The notes beneath the pieces were generated by a model. That model saw only the letters and a program-made list of their open reading frames with translations. It made no database searches and was not told the DNA's origin. The position numbers and the translations under genes are program-made. A DNA stretch of 46,442 nt from a virus: IMG/VR virus record IMGVR_UViG_3300025011_000077, positions 1 through 46,442 of that record; one strand, 5' to 3'. Positions within the stretch are counted from its first letter, which is position 1. The number at the start of each line of letters is the position of its first letter. Shown here one piece after another: positions 13,412 to 20,234 of this stretch.

Positions 13412-14269
13412 ATGAAACAATTGGAATCAAGTGAAGAAATCCGTGTAATGCTCTGTAAGGACAATATTGAACTTAAGAGGACTGGTAGAGGTATTCGTGG
13501 TAGGGCTAGCAGGACTGGTAAGATCAGCTCAATGAGGATGCCTAGTGACATTGCTGGCAGGGACTACAAAAAGAATAGTAAACCTATATCATTCAATATC
13601 GAAGACATGCTGACCATATTAAGGGACACTCCTACAATCAAAGACTTATTAATGAATAGGGTGGTAGAGGAGCGAAGCCATTATGAGGATGTTATTAGCA
13701 ACGTACTGGAAGGGATAGATGGCATCATGAGCAATGTAATGGAGAAAGTTCTTGGTACAATTGGTAATATGGTGGAAGTAGTTAATAGTCAGGCTGGTAG
13801 AATAGAACAGTTGGAAGCAGACCTTGGTAGACTGAGGTCCAATAGCAGTAAGCTAAACCAAGAAAGGGCTAGAGTGTTAGCCTTTGAGCTGGAACAGATT
13901 AGTATGGGGCTGAACGACGAAGTTTGTGCTGCTAAGTTGGTAGAAATAGTGAAGCCCACAGCATCAAAAAAGTCTAAGCGTCCTTACAACAGAAATCTTG
14001 CAGAATCAGGCCGGAGTTCTAGGAGAGATCGCACACTTGGCCCAATAACTAAGGTGGAGTTGTATGAGTTAGCTGAGGGCCTAGAGAGTAGAGGCATAGA
14101 GATCACTTCTTTGAACATCAGAAAATATGGTACTCCTATACAAGCCAAGTTGTATGGGAAATCAGCCTATTGGAAAGGACTATCTGACTTTCTAGCACAC
14201 TTCCAATTATGGAAGATGGAGTCGAGCAAAAACCCTTCGGAAGCACCAAGAGACGATTCTTCCCTATAA
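13412..14269 (+). CDS. Coiled-coil protein with basic N-terminus, possible DNA-binding regulator
   Basis: A 285-residue protein. ATG 13412 follows AAGGAGGGG; an ATG six bases earlier is out of frame and stops at once. Residues about 20-55 are rich in Arg/Lys (RTGRGIRGRASRTGKIS). Residues about 115-180 form a coiled coil (QAGRIEQLEADLGRLRSN). A charged linker (KKSKRPYNRN) leads to a C-terminal domain of about 60 residues ending in LAHFQLW. It is the only plus-strand gene between two minus-strand blocks and sits by the TTAGA operator. Family not recognised. Confidence 0.62.
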   Translation: MKQLESSEEIRVMLCKDNIELKRTGRGIRGRASRTGKISSMRMPSDIAGRDYKKNSKPISFNIEDMLTILRDTPTIKDLLMNRVVEERSHYEDVISNVLEGIDGIMSNVMEKVLGTIGNMVEVVNSQAGRIEQLEADLGRLRSNSSKLNQERARVLAFELEQISMGLNDEVCAAKLVEIVKPTASKKSKRPYNRNLAESGRSSRRDRTLGPITKVELYELAEGLESRGIEITSLNIRKYGTPIQAKLYGKSAYWKGLSDFLAHFQLWKMESSKNPSEAPRDDSSL

Positions 14270-14290
14270 AGATCTTAAGTCAAATTATAG

Positions 14291-14328
14291 AAATTCCCCT
14301 GCGACTCGTTGGAGTTTCAGGGGATTTT
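14291..14328. terminator. Terminator between convergent genes
   Basis: AAATTCCCCTG with CAGGGGATTT, the stem continuing inward through GACTC/GAGTT around a GTTG loop, then a T-rich end on the plus strand. It separates the coiled-coil gene from the convergent DUF4406 gene. Confidence 0.8.
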
Positions 14329-14335
14329 GTGGGCA

Positions 14336-14613
14336 TTACACCTCGTATAATACTATTTTCCCAGTCTGTTCAGCATGTCTCTTCTCGGTATTGGCTCCAG
14401 TGCTAGTTTCCCATCCTTTGAGTAGGTATATTGCCTCACACATGTCAAGCATTGGTATGCATACTTTCATGTATTGCTCTTGTTCAAATCCGGGTGGTAG
14501 AACAGCAGGGTTGACACTATGTTACCATAACTACTTAGTTGATGTTCCGCGCTAGCAAATTTCTCCTTGTATTCTGGGTTACCTGTGATTTTTCCTGCTA
14601 AATATACCTTCAT
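14336..14613 (-). pseudogene. DUF4406-like protein, interrupted by a one-base frameshift
   Basis: The first frame reads MKVYLAGKITGNPEYKEKF and runs to a TGA at 14467. The conserved remainder (NPAVLPPGFEQEQYM, then IPMLDMCEAIYLLKGW, ending KIVLYEV) continues in another frame to 14336. The switch is near 14508-14516 (GTGTCAACCCTG on the coding strand); one extra A would restore NPAVL. DUF4406 proteins are small Rossmann-like nucleoside deoxyribosyltransferase-type proteins of phages. The gene follows the amidase by 12 bases. Sequence error or real loss cannot be told apart. Confidence 0.75.
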
Positions 14614-14625
14614 CAATCCAGCCCC

Positions 14626-15482
14626 CTACTTCAAATATCCTGCTACAGCAGCAGCCGTGTCATACTTTGAATCACCTGAGAGTAGAACCTCATTGGGGTG
14701 CTTGGTAGTAGGACCTCCTACCACAATCAGTTTCTTAGAGCTTTTGGCATCCTTTGGTATTGCCCTGTCCAGCCCCCGTACAAACATAGCACAGTTGTCG
14801 TGCTTAACTGCTACATCTGCACCTGCCCAATAGTCCTCTTTGGTGTTTAGTAGTATTGCTACTTCTAGCATGTCTGTTCCTCCTTGCTCTTTGTATGATT
14901 GGCCAAAATAGTTGCATATTCCTTTAGCATGAGCTGTCGCTAGAGATTGAATGATCTGTGAATCCTTTAGCATGGAAGAGTCACTTATATTGCTGATAAA
15001 GCCATTTTCTGTAAGAATGGCAGGCATGGACGTTTCCTTTAACACTAGAACATTTTGTATCTTTACCCCCCTGTTGAACCATCCAGCGGATGCTGCAAGT
15101 TGTTGTAGCACTAAACTAGCACAGTGTGCTGCTTTACCACCCGCACCTGCCACTAATACTTCAAGCCCTGTGGCTGATAAGCTTGTAGCAGAGTTAATAT
15201 GAACTGAGACAAATAAGTCTGCTTTCACATTTTCAGCTATCCTAACCCTTGCCCACAATTCTGCATTAGTGTCACCCTCTCTATGTTCCGGAGCATAGTC
15301 CCCTTCCCTGGTGAGGATTGTTGTGATACTATTGAACTCTAATAGAGTTCTAAGAGCTAGGCAAATTTTTAGTGTAATATCTGCCTCTCTTAAACCATTA
15401 CCAACAGCCCCAGGATCGTATCCGCCATGAATAGCTAATGACCTGGATCAATACATACTATTTTCTGTACTGCTTCAGACAT
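14626..15482 (-). CDS. N-acetylmuramoyl-L-alanine amidase (Amidase_3) with partial cell-wall-binding repeat; frame interrupted by 11 bases
   Basis: ATG 15482 follows AAGAGGTGA and reads MSEAVQKIVCIDPGH, then TAG at 15435-15437. The family sequence resumes eleven bases on as GGYDPGAVGNGLREAD and continues unbroken to 14626. Without the 11 bases the product is about 281 residues. Its expected zinc ligands are His15, Glu29 and His91, and the catalytic Glu is Glu155 (ILTENGF). The end (VVVGGPTTKHP, LSGDSKYDTAAAVAG) resembles a cell-wall-binding type 2 repeat. It is the phage endolysin candidate. CAT occurs both just before the stop and at the point where the frame resumes, with 8 bases between. 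Confidence 0.82.
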
Positions 15483-15510
15483 TTGGCATCACCTCTTTCA
15501 ACAATAAATT

Positions 15511-15546
15511 AAGCCCACCCCGAGAAATAATCTCTGAGGTGGGCTT
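15511..15546. terminator. Hairpin between the 15616 gene and the amidase
   Basis: AAGCCCACC with GGTGGGCTT, the stem continuing through CGAGA/TCTCTG around AATAA. There is little T-run in either direction, so it may act as a partial terminator. Confidence 0.6.
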
Positions 15547-15615
15547 ATCCACATTATTCCTGCCTACCGTGAGATGTGTAGAATTCATCTGCCCCTATTT
15601 GGGGGGTCATTGTTT

Positions 15616-15912
15616 CTATTCTTTTACCTCCCCAACTCTTGGCACCATTGGGGTAAGCATATACTCCCCATTGGTAACCTGCTCCACCTTTATAGTTAAT
15701 AAGTCAGGTTCCAATATACTGGGGTCATACCAGCTAAGGCTTATTGATAAAGGGGATACATCTTGAATTATAGCAGCAGTTTTCCTTATATCCTGTTCAT
15801 TATCGTCCCTCTTACGCTTGCTCCTAAGTACCTCCTTACCAACTACCCACAGAGCACTTCCTAACTGTAGATCCTTTGATTTAACATCAAACATTGGGCT
15901 ACTAATTAACAT
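15616..15912 (-). CDS. Small hypothetical phage protein
   Basis: A 98-residue protein starting MLISSPMFDVKSKDLQLGS, with a basic middle (VLRSKRKRDDNE) and strand-rich C-terminal half. Its ATG follows GGAGGTAG and overlaps the end of the preceding gene by a few bases. Family unknown. Confidence 0.62.
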   Translation of the reverse strand: MLISSPMFDVKSKDLQLGSALWVVGKEVLRSKRKRDDNEQDIRKTAAIIQDVSPLSISLSWYDPSILEPDLLTIKVEQVTNGEYMLTPMVPRVGEVKE

Positions 15913-16157
15913 GAATATCTACCTCCTACGTGTGCATTATGCTTCTCTACATCCCTGATAGAGTTAAACCTGACTGCAACATCACCCTCCAACTCAGAGG
16001 CTCCAAATTTATGCACAACCTCTTTGTGTGTAGTTTTACTAGCTGTGTAAAGTGCACCTTCACCATCTAGCACTTGATGAAATCTAGCAACAGCCTCTTC
16101 CAGTGTTGGCTTATCTATCATCTGAGCATAATTCTTGTTCCTTAGTTGATACCACAT
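15906..16157 (-). CDS. Small hypothetical phage protein
   Basis: An 83-residue protein. ATG 16157 (MWYQLRNKNYAQMID) follows AGGGAGAGGGG; the longer frame upstream lacks a ribosome site. It overlaps the interrupted basic-protein frame (16111-16303) upstream. Function unknown. Confidence 0.58.
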   Translation of the reverse strand: MWYQLRNKNYAQMIDKPTLEEAVARFHQVLDGEGALYTASKTTHKEVVHKFGASELEGDVAVRFNSIRDVEKHNAHVGGRYSC

Positions 16158-16303
16158 TGTTACCCCTCTCCCTTGCTTTCCTATTCTTTCTATACTCAGC
16201 ATTTCTAGCATTCTTCTTAAGCCTAAGTTCCTCTGCCGTTAGCTTAACCCGTGGCTTTCTAACTCCACCTCTTGCAATACTGCCTTGTTGCTTACCCCTT
16301 CAT
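16111..16303 (-). pseudogene. Small basic protein interrupted by a one-base frameshift
   Basis: ATG 16301-16303 overlaps the TGA of the HAD gene (ATGA), a usual coupled start, but reads MKG then TAA. With one G fewer in GGGG (16295-16298) it reads MKGKQQGSIARGGVRKPRVK, then LTAEELRLKKNARNAEYRKN and on to 16111, a basic helical protein of about 63 residues. The coding-like stretch has no other start codon. Options are a sequence error in a G-run, real loss, or +1 slippage at GGG-TAA. Confidence 0.5.
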
Positions 16304-16788
16304 AATATGAGTCCAGCCATGACAAACAGCGCGTTTGTATTGGGAAGGATTTGCAAGCACTTTGAACGCTTTAATCCTGCGTTAACTCCAGCTTCTATGT
16401 CAGTTGACTGATCTCCTATCATCCAGCATTGGTCTGGGTCATATCCTTTAGAGTCAATCACGTCTCTAATAAGCTTACCCTTAGGCTTTCTACACTCACA
16501 GCCCGAATCGGGCTTATGTGGACAGTACTCAACGCTGTCAATCATGGGAAGCATTCTCAACATGCGCTTATTAATCCCTACCATGTCCTCGGGAGTCATA
16601 AATCCAAGTCCTATGCCGCCTTGGTTGGTTACCACATGTAAAGCATAACCTGCATCTTTTAATCGTTGCAATGTCTCGAATACTTGGGGTAACAGGGTAA
16701 AGTCTCCAGGTTTGTTGACGAATGGCGGGCAGGGATTAATTACCCCGTCTCTGTCTAGAAATACTGCTTTCTTTGGTTTGGGTGCCAT
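16300..16788 (-). CDS. HAD-superfamily phosphatase, GmhB-like
   Basis: A 162-residue protein. HAD motif I is FLDRDGVIN (Asp12, Asp14), motif II is VVTNQGG near residue 55, and a Lys/Arg segment and GDQSTDIEAG form motifs III-IV. The insert CPHKPDSGCECRKPKG carries the Cys/His zinc site of GmhB (D-glycero-D-manno-heptose bisphosphate phosphatase) and histidinol-phosphatase relatives. The substrate in a phage is unknown; it may act on sugar phosphates or DNA 3' phosphates. It starts after AAGGAGGAC and ends overlapping a small interrupted gene. Confidence 0.82.
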   Translation of the reverse strand: MAPKPKKAVFLDRDGVINPCPPFVNKPGDFTLLPQVFETLQRLKDAGYALHVVTNQGGIGLGFMTPEDMVGINKRMLRMLPMIDSVEYCPHKPDSGCECRKPKGKLIRDVIDSKGYDPDQCWMIGDQSTDIEAGVNAGLKRSKCLQILPNTNALFVMAGLIL

Positions 16789-16804
16789 GTATTATGTCCT
16801 CCTT

Positions 16805-16961
16805 CTAAGGTGTGTGTACTCTGAATATGTTACCACAGGTTAAGCATTCAAAATCCTCTGAATCTCCGTATGAGCTGTACTCATCACTGTTAGGGATGAA
16901 CCCCCACATTGTAGGAACCACAATTACAGTGGACTGTATAGCCATAAAATGTTCCTGCCAT
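16805..16961 (-). pseudogene. Small zinc-ribbon protein interrupted by a one-base frameshift
   Basis: ATG 16961 after GAGGAGGACATAG reads MAGTFYGYTVHCNCGSYNVG, then stops at 16890. With one G fewer in GGGGG (16901-16905 on the plus strand as CCCCC) it continues FIPNSDEYSSYG, then FECLTCGNIFRVHTP to 16805. The joined frame has CNC and CLTC, a plausible zinc ribbon of 51 residues. The shift is in a homopolymer, which favours sequence error but does not prove it. Confidence 0.6.
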
Positions 16962-17002
16962 TTGCTATGTCCTCCTCTTCAATCCAAACAAAAGAAAGGA
17001 GA

Positions 17003-17025
17003 AGCAGGAGAACTTGTCTCCTGCT
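17003..17025 (-). terminator. Terminator after the Acb2-like gene
   Basis: AGCAGGAGA with TCTCCTGCT and a 5-base loop; on the minus strand it is followed by TCTCCTTTCTTTT. The same arms form the hairpin at 24363-24390. Confidence 0.72.
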
Positions 17026-17031
17026 AACTGA

Positions 17032-17241
17032 TTACATGTTCCTTGCTATTGCAGCATTGGCCCACATAACAGCCTCTTCAACCTTTGTGAGTGCTAGTGA
17101 ACGTTCCCTAGAATCCGGGCATAAATCTAGTATGCTTTGCGCTAACTCCTTACCAGTGTCCCTTAATGCTCCGTGCCAAGCTACTTGTAACTCATTTGGT
17201 GGGTGATACTTGAAATTGTTATCAATGCTGTATCCCGCCAT
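17032..17241 (-). CDS. Acb2-like cyclic-nucleotide sponge (Acb2/Tad1 hairpin domain)
   Basis: A 69-residue protein. The sequence FKYHPPNE, then LAQSILDLCPDSRERSLAL, then TKVEEAVMWANAAIAR matches the helical hairpin domain shared by Acb2 and Tad1 anti-defence proteins, at single-domain length. Acb2 proteins form hexamers that bind cyclic di- and trinucleotide signals and so block CBASS immunity; Tad1 blocks Thoeris. Which ligand this one binds is not known. It starts after GGAGGGAAATAT and sits among small accessory genes, a usual place for anti-defence functions. Assignment is by remembered family pattern. Confidence 0.8.
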   Translation of the reverse strand: MAGYSIDNNFKYHPPNELQVAWHGALRDTGKELAQSILDLCPDSRERSLALTKVEEAVMWANAAIARNM

Positions 17242-17253
17242 ATATTTCCCTCC

Positions 17254-17373
17254 TTACCATGGGGTTGCACAAACATACATTGTGCACTCTAACTGTTGGC
17301 ATATCACTTTAGGTGAGTCACAGTTCTTGCAGGTGTTACTGCAACGTCTGCATTTGCATTTCTCACACATCAT
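17254..17373 (-). CDS. 39-residue Cys-rich knuckle protein
   Basis: MMCEKCKCRRCSNTCKNC then DSPKVICQQLECTMYVC: nine cysteines in 39 residues. Its ATG overlaps the stop of the gene upstream (ATGA), which supports coupled translation. The pattern CxxCxCxxC recurs in the two upstream products. It probably binds one or two zinc ions. Function unknown. Confidence 0.6.
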   Translation of the reverse strand: MMCEKCKCRRCSNTCKNCDSPKVICQQLECTMYVCATPW

Positions 17374-18095
17374 AGGCCTTCTGATGTCATCTTGTTAATG
17401 CACCTGTCCACAACATTGTCAATCTCAGTTCTAGTTCTAGTTACAGCCTCATCTATGCCACTCTCTTCTGGAAAAGGGGACACATGCACAGTATCCTTTA
17501 TTAGAGCCGTCAATTCCTTTAACTCTGACAGGATGTTTGATAACTCTTGACCTATAGAGCCCTTGTCACCTCTGTAATACCTATTGCTCTCCGGGCACCC
17601 TGTTACTGCTTCTCCCTTGCACCTCAGGCAAGCCCAACCTAGCACGATGTCATCATTTAACAATGGACAGTCTTTTTGTTGTGGACAATTCAAGCACACA
17701 CACCTGTCACAATTTCCCTTACCTTTTGTTGTCTCAACGTAATCGTCAGTTTCATCATACACAGCTATGCTAAGGCTAATGCGTGCAGAAACCCTGCCGG
17801 GTAAATTATGTGACATAACCATTTGCCATACTCCCATGCCAATCCTTGTTCTATATGCAAATCTACTATTGTGGTATACCAACATGTCACTGCCCTGATT
17901 AAACCCTGCCAGAGCCACTACGACAGTTTGCGCTCTCACTATGCGGTCAAGCTTGTCATCAAAACCACAAGAGGAATCACCCCATGTCTGAGGCCAAGCA
18001 TACCATCCTAATTCCTCTTGAGGCTTTAACTCCAGCCTCCTGGCTGCATCCTTTAGTATTGATTCAATGTTAGCTAGTTGAATCATTGCTTTCAT
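17370..18095 (-). CDS. 241-residue protein with central Cys-rich knuckle
   Basis: The N-terminal half (about 1-125) is a mixed alpha-beta domain (RAQTVVVALAGFNQGSD). A Cys-rich segment follows (CDRCVCLNCPQQKDC, then CLRCKG). The last 60 residues look helical (IGQELSNILSELKELTAL). The knuckle resembles those of its two neighbours. The start may be MKAMIQ or the ATG three codons later. Family unknown. Confidence 0.62.
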   Translation of the reverse strand: MKAMIQLANIESILKDAARRLELKPQEELGWYAWPQTWGDSSCGFDDKLDRIVRAQTVVVALAGFNQGSDMLVYHNSRFAYRTRIGMGVWQMVMSHNLPGRVSARISLSIAVYDETDDYVETTKGKGNCDRCVCLNCPQQKDCPLLNDDIVLGWACLRCKGEAVTGCPESNRYYRGDKGSIGQELSNILSELKELTALIKDTVHVSPFPEESGIDEAVTRTRTEIDNVVDRCINKMTSEGL

Positions 18096-18107
18096 CTCCT
18101 TAGTATA

Positions 18108-18542
18108 CTACTTACCATCAGCCCACTCTGTGGGACTATATACCTTGTGGTTGGGGCATGTGTTTGTGAAGCAGGTTAGTGCAGAGTAGGTATTACAACG
18201 CTTGCATGGCCTATTACATGTTAGGCACTTACATGTGCCACATTCCTCATCCCTTTGCATATGTGATGCTACTGCCACTGGCTGACACTCGTTGTTAGCT
18301 TTCTCTAAGGCAGCTATCAGCTCTGCTGTATCAGTTGTGTCCCCTACTCGTAGAGACGTCATAGATGCTTCCTTCTCCGCCACGTAGTCAATGAGTAGTG
18401 TCATGCCATTAGCCACAGCCTCAACAGCCTGAGCAATGATAGCACAGTGATTAGGTGTGTAAGGCTTGCCCTGTACAGGTGTGATGTCCTTCAACAGTGT
18501 TGCTAGACCTATGAGTGCTTGTCCAACCTTGTTAGCGTTCAT
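18108..18542 (-). CDS. 144-residue protein with C-terminal Cys-rich knuckle
   Basis: A helical N-terminal part (VGQALIGLATLLKDI, LLIDYVAEKEASM) is joined to a Cys-rich end (CGTCKCLTCNRPCKRC, then CFTNTCPNH). This knuckle is the closest match to the stand-alone 39-residue product at 17254. It starts after AAGGAGAAG. Function unknown. Confidence 0.62.
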   Translation of the reverse strand: MNANKVGQALIGLATLLKDITPVQGKPYTPNHCAIIAQAVEAVANGMTLLIDYVAEKEASMTSLRVGDTTDTAELIAALEKANNECQPVAVASHMQRDEECGTCKCLTCNRPCKRCNTYSALTCFTNTCPNHKVYSPTEWADGK

Positions 18543-18558
18543 GTCTACTTCTCCTTGT

Positions 18559-18669
18559 TTATCTGCTTCGAGCTAGGGAATATGTGCTTGCCAAGTGCCT
18601 AATCAAAAGGTCTATGTGTTCTGCGTGTACTGCAGAGCTAAAGGAAAGCACATTCGTTTTTGACCCCAC
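18559..18669 (-). CDS. Possible 36-residue microprotein
   Basis: GTG start after AGGGGG, reading MGSKTNVLSFSSAVHAEHID, then LLIRHLASTYSLARSR. It would fill the otherwise empty 226-base gap upstream of the 18108-18542 gene. Only the ribosome site and position support it. Confidence 0.3.
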   Translation of the reverse strand: MGSKTNVLSFSSAVHAEHIDLLIRHLASTYSLARSR

Positions 18670-18768
18670 CCCCCTGTTTTTTACTAGTAAACGGAGGCCC
18701 CCCCACCCCCACCCCTTAGAAGCTTCAAAACTTTATAAGTCGGTGAGAATACCTGGCACTTTCAAGAT

Positions 18769-18921
18769 TTAAGTAGTATGCTCGCCCGCTAAAGCGGGCT
18801 CGCTTTTACACTTCTCTAGGTTAGCTCTAAGTACCCTATTTTCACATTTAAGGTCCTCATTCTCACTCGCTAATCTATCTATTTGTTCTATCATCCATCG
18901 GCTGTTGCCATCGGAACACAT
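18769..18921 (-). CDS. 50-residue coiled-coil microprotein
   Basis: Starts MCSDGNSRWMIEQIDRLASE, then a leucine-zipper-like helix (NEDLKCENRVLRANLEK). The last 12 codons (SEPALAGEHTT) run through the GCGAGC hairpin repeat at 18780-18804, so the C-terminus is repeat-derived. AAGGGAGTG precedes the ATG. Function unknown. Confidence 0.5.
   Translation of the reverse strand: MCSDGNSRWMIEQIDRLASENEDLKCENRVLRANLEKCKSEPALAGEHTT
18780..18804. repeat. Dispersed GCGAGC hairpin repeat
   Basis: GCTCGCCCGC-TAAA-GCGGGCTCGCT, the reverse orientation of the copy at 867-893. It lies at the 3' end of a small gene and may also serve as a weak terminator. Confidence 0.65.
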
Positions 18922-18949
18922 AGAATCACTCCCTTAATAAACACTAAGT

Positions 18950-19144
18950 TTATTCCCCTCGAAGTATGTCTAATACCTTTTTTAACCCATGCCGTACTTT
19001 ATCTACTCGAAGATTTACTCTGTCAGAATACGTACCAGCGTTGATATCAAATCTCCTTATTTCATGCATGTCTTCAAAAGATTCAACTATCTTATCAACT
19101 ACCTCCTCATACTCTGATTCAGTTAATACTACTCCCCTTTGCAC
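18950..19144 (-). CDS. Small hypothetical protein
   Basis: A 64-residue protein (MQRGVVLTESEYEEVVDKIV), predicted helical, with a likely GTG start after AGGGGTGGGG. It ends close to the next gene downstream. Function unknown. Confidence 0.48.
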   Translation of the reverse strand: MQRGVVLTESEYEEVVDKIVESFEDMHEIRRFDINAGTYSDRVNLRVDKVRHGLKKVLDILRGE

Positions 19145-19180
19145 ACCCCACCCCTTTCAAGTTTTAAGTTTTAAGTAGCC

Positions 19181-19207
19181 TCGCACGTCCTGACGGACGT
19201 GCTCGTC
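19181..19207. repeat. Variant of the GCGAGC hairpin repeat
   Basis: CTCGCACGTCC-TGAC-GGACGTGCTCGTC: same flanking CTCG and hairpin plan as the copies at 18780 and 20204 but a different stem. It lies in a 157-base gap where a 36-45 codon minus-strand frame exists without good start evidence. Confidence 0.45.
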
Positions 19208-19301
19208 TCTACCCACCTTGCTCCGACCACTCGTCTATTCCATCCATAGTGTTCTGGTACGCCGACAACCTGCCTTCCCACAGTCCTAGTTCCCGTCCAC
19301 C

Positions 19302-19586
19302 TCAATAAGTATGAGTTTGTCCTGGATTATCCCCATGTGATTTCTTAATCTCCCTAATCCTTTTCTCTGCGTGTGTTATTCGTTTAGGTGGATAATCCTT
19401 CATACTCCTCTTCACTTCATAGTCTGTACACCCTGCTATCCTCACAATATGTGGGTAACATCCCATGTGCCTCACTCTCTGAACATGTACATTACATATA
19501 TGAGGCATACCATTAGAACGTGTTCTGTGTTGATCTTCCTCTGTTGGGTATAGGTGTACACACCCATCGCAATATTCCACAGACAC
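19302..19586 (-). CDS. Cys/His-rich small protein
   Basis: About 94 residues. CDGCVHLYP at the start, CNVHVQRVRHMGC in the middle and a basic C-terminal tail (PPKRITHAEKRIREIKK). A zinc-binding fold is likely. Two GTG codons (19586 and 19580) are possible starts; the second has better spacing from GAGAGG. Function unknown. Confidence 0.58.
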   Translation of the reverse strand: MSVEYCDGCVHLYPTEEDQHRTRSNGMPHICNVHVQRVRHMGCYPHIVRIAGCTDYEVKRSMKDYPPKRITHAEKRIREIKKSHGDNPGQTHTY

Positions 19587-19592
19587 CTCTCC

Positions 19593-19880
19593 TCACAGTA
19601 TCCGTTTCCACCCATTAAAGGTAGCTACTGGCACCACACACCCCTCTTGTCCTACAGTTGTTTTACTAATCAATGGCAGATAATATGGGTGTATTTCCCC
19701 CTCCGGTACTGTATCAAAACAGTCCCCTAAAGCGGTGTACTCTATCGCCCTGGGCTGGTATAACATCTCTGCCCTAACCACTATTAACCCCTTAAATACT
19801 TCCTTAACCATATCTGGGTTATCTTGGATATCGTCAACAGATATTGAGAACCTTCCCATTCTGGGTTTAACTAAGTTCAT
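19593..19880 (-). CDS. Small hypothetical protein
   Basis: A 95-residue protein (MNLVKPRMGRFSISVDDI), start after AGGGAGTGAG. It ends six bases before the next gene, so it is part of the same operon. No motif recognised. Confidence 0.6.
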   Translation of the reverse strand: MNLVKPRMGRFSISVDDIQDNPDMVKEVFKGLIVVRAEMLYQPRAIEYTALGDCFDTVPEGEIHPYYLPLISKTTVGQEGCVVPVATFNGWKRIL

Positions 19881-19902
19881 TTACCACTCACTCCCTAATG
19901 AA

Positions 19903-20151
19903 TTACTTTTTGTACGCTTTGTTTTTCCCGACTAATAGAGTAACAACATCCCACATGATTACCATAAAGAACACTGGGGCCAATATATACTCCACAATAA
20001 TTACAACCCACTTATAGTTATCTAGTAGGTCTATCAACATGTCTGATATCATCGGGCTGTTGGCATCCTTCAGATTCTCAATAACACTAGCTCTCATTGT
20101 ACCCCAGGTTATCTCATTGTACAGACATGAGATACTCCCATAATAAGCCAC
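19903..20151 (-). CDS. Small single-pass membrane protein
   Basis: An 82-residue protein with one hydrophobic segment (WVVIIVEYILAPVFFMVIMW) at about residues 48-67 and a short basic tail (GKNKAYKK). GTG start after AGGTAGGGC. It could be a holin-type or envelope protein, but it is about 4.4 kb upstream of the amidase in transcription order, so a lysis role is speculative. Confidence 0.55.
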   Translation of the reverse strand: MAYYGSISCLYNEITWGTMRASVIENLKDANSPMISDMLIDLLDNYKWVVIIVEYILAPVFFMVIMWDVVTLLVGKNKAYKK

Positions 20152-20203
20152 ACTAGCCCTACCTTTATAGTGTTATCCAGCATACCCAACCTCCACTCAC
20201 TAT

Positions 20204-20228
20204 GCTCGCCCGCCTAGGCGGGCTCGCT
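20204..20228. repeat. Dispersed GCGAGC hairpin repeat
   Basis: GCTCGCCCGC-CTAG-GCGGGCTCGCT, almost identical to the copy at 18780-18804. It lies just downstream of the 682-residue gene on the minus strand and may terminate it. Confidence 0.65.
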
Positions 20229-20234
20229 CTCACC

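Noticed and set aside
14470-14500. GTTCAAATCC resembling a tRNA T-loop
   Set aside because: It lies in the DUF4406 coding sequence (Glu-Gln-Glu-Gln codons on the minus strand) and has no pairing stem.
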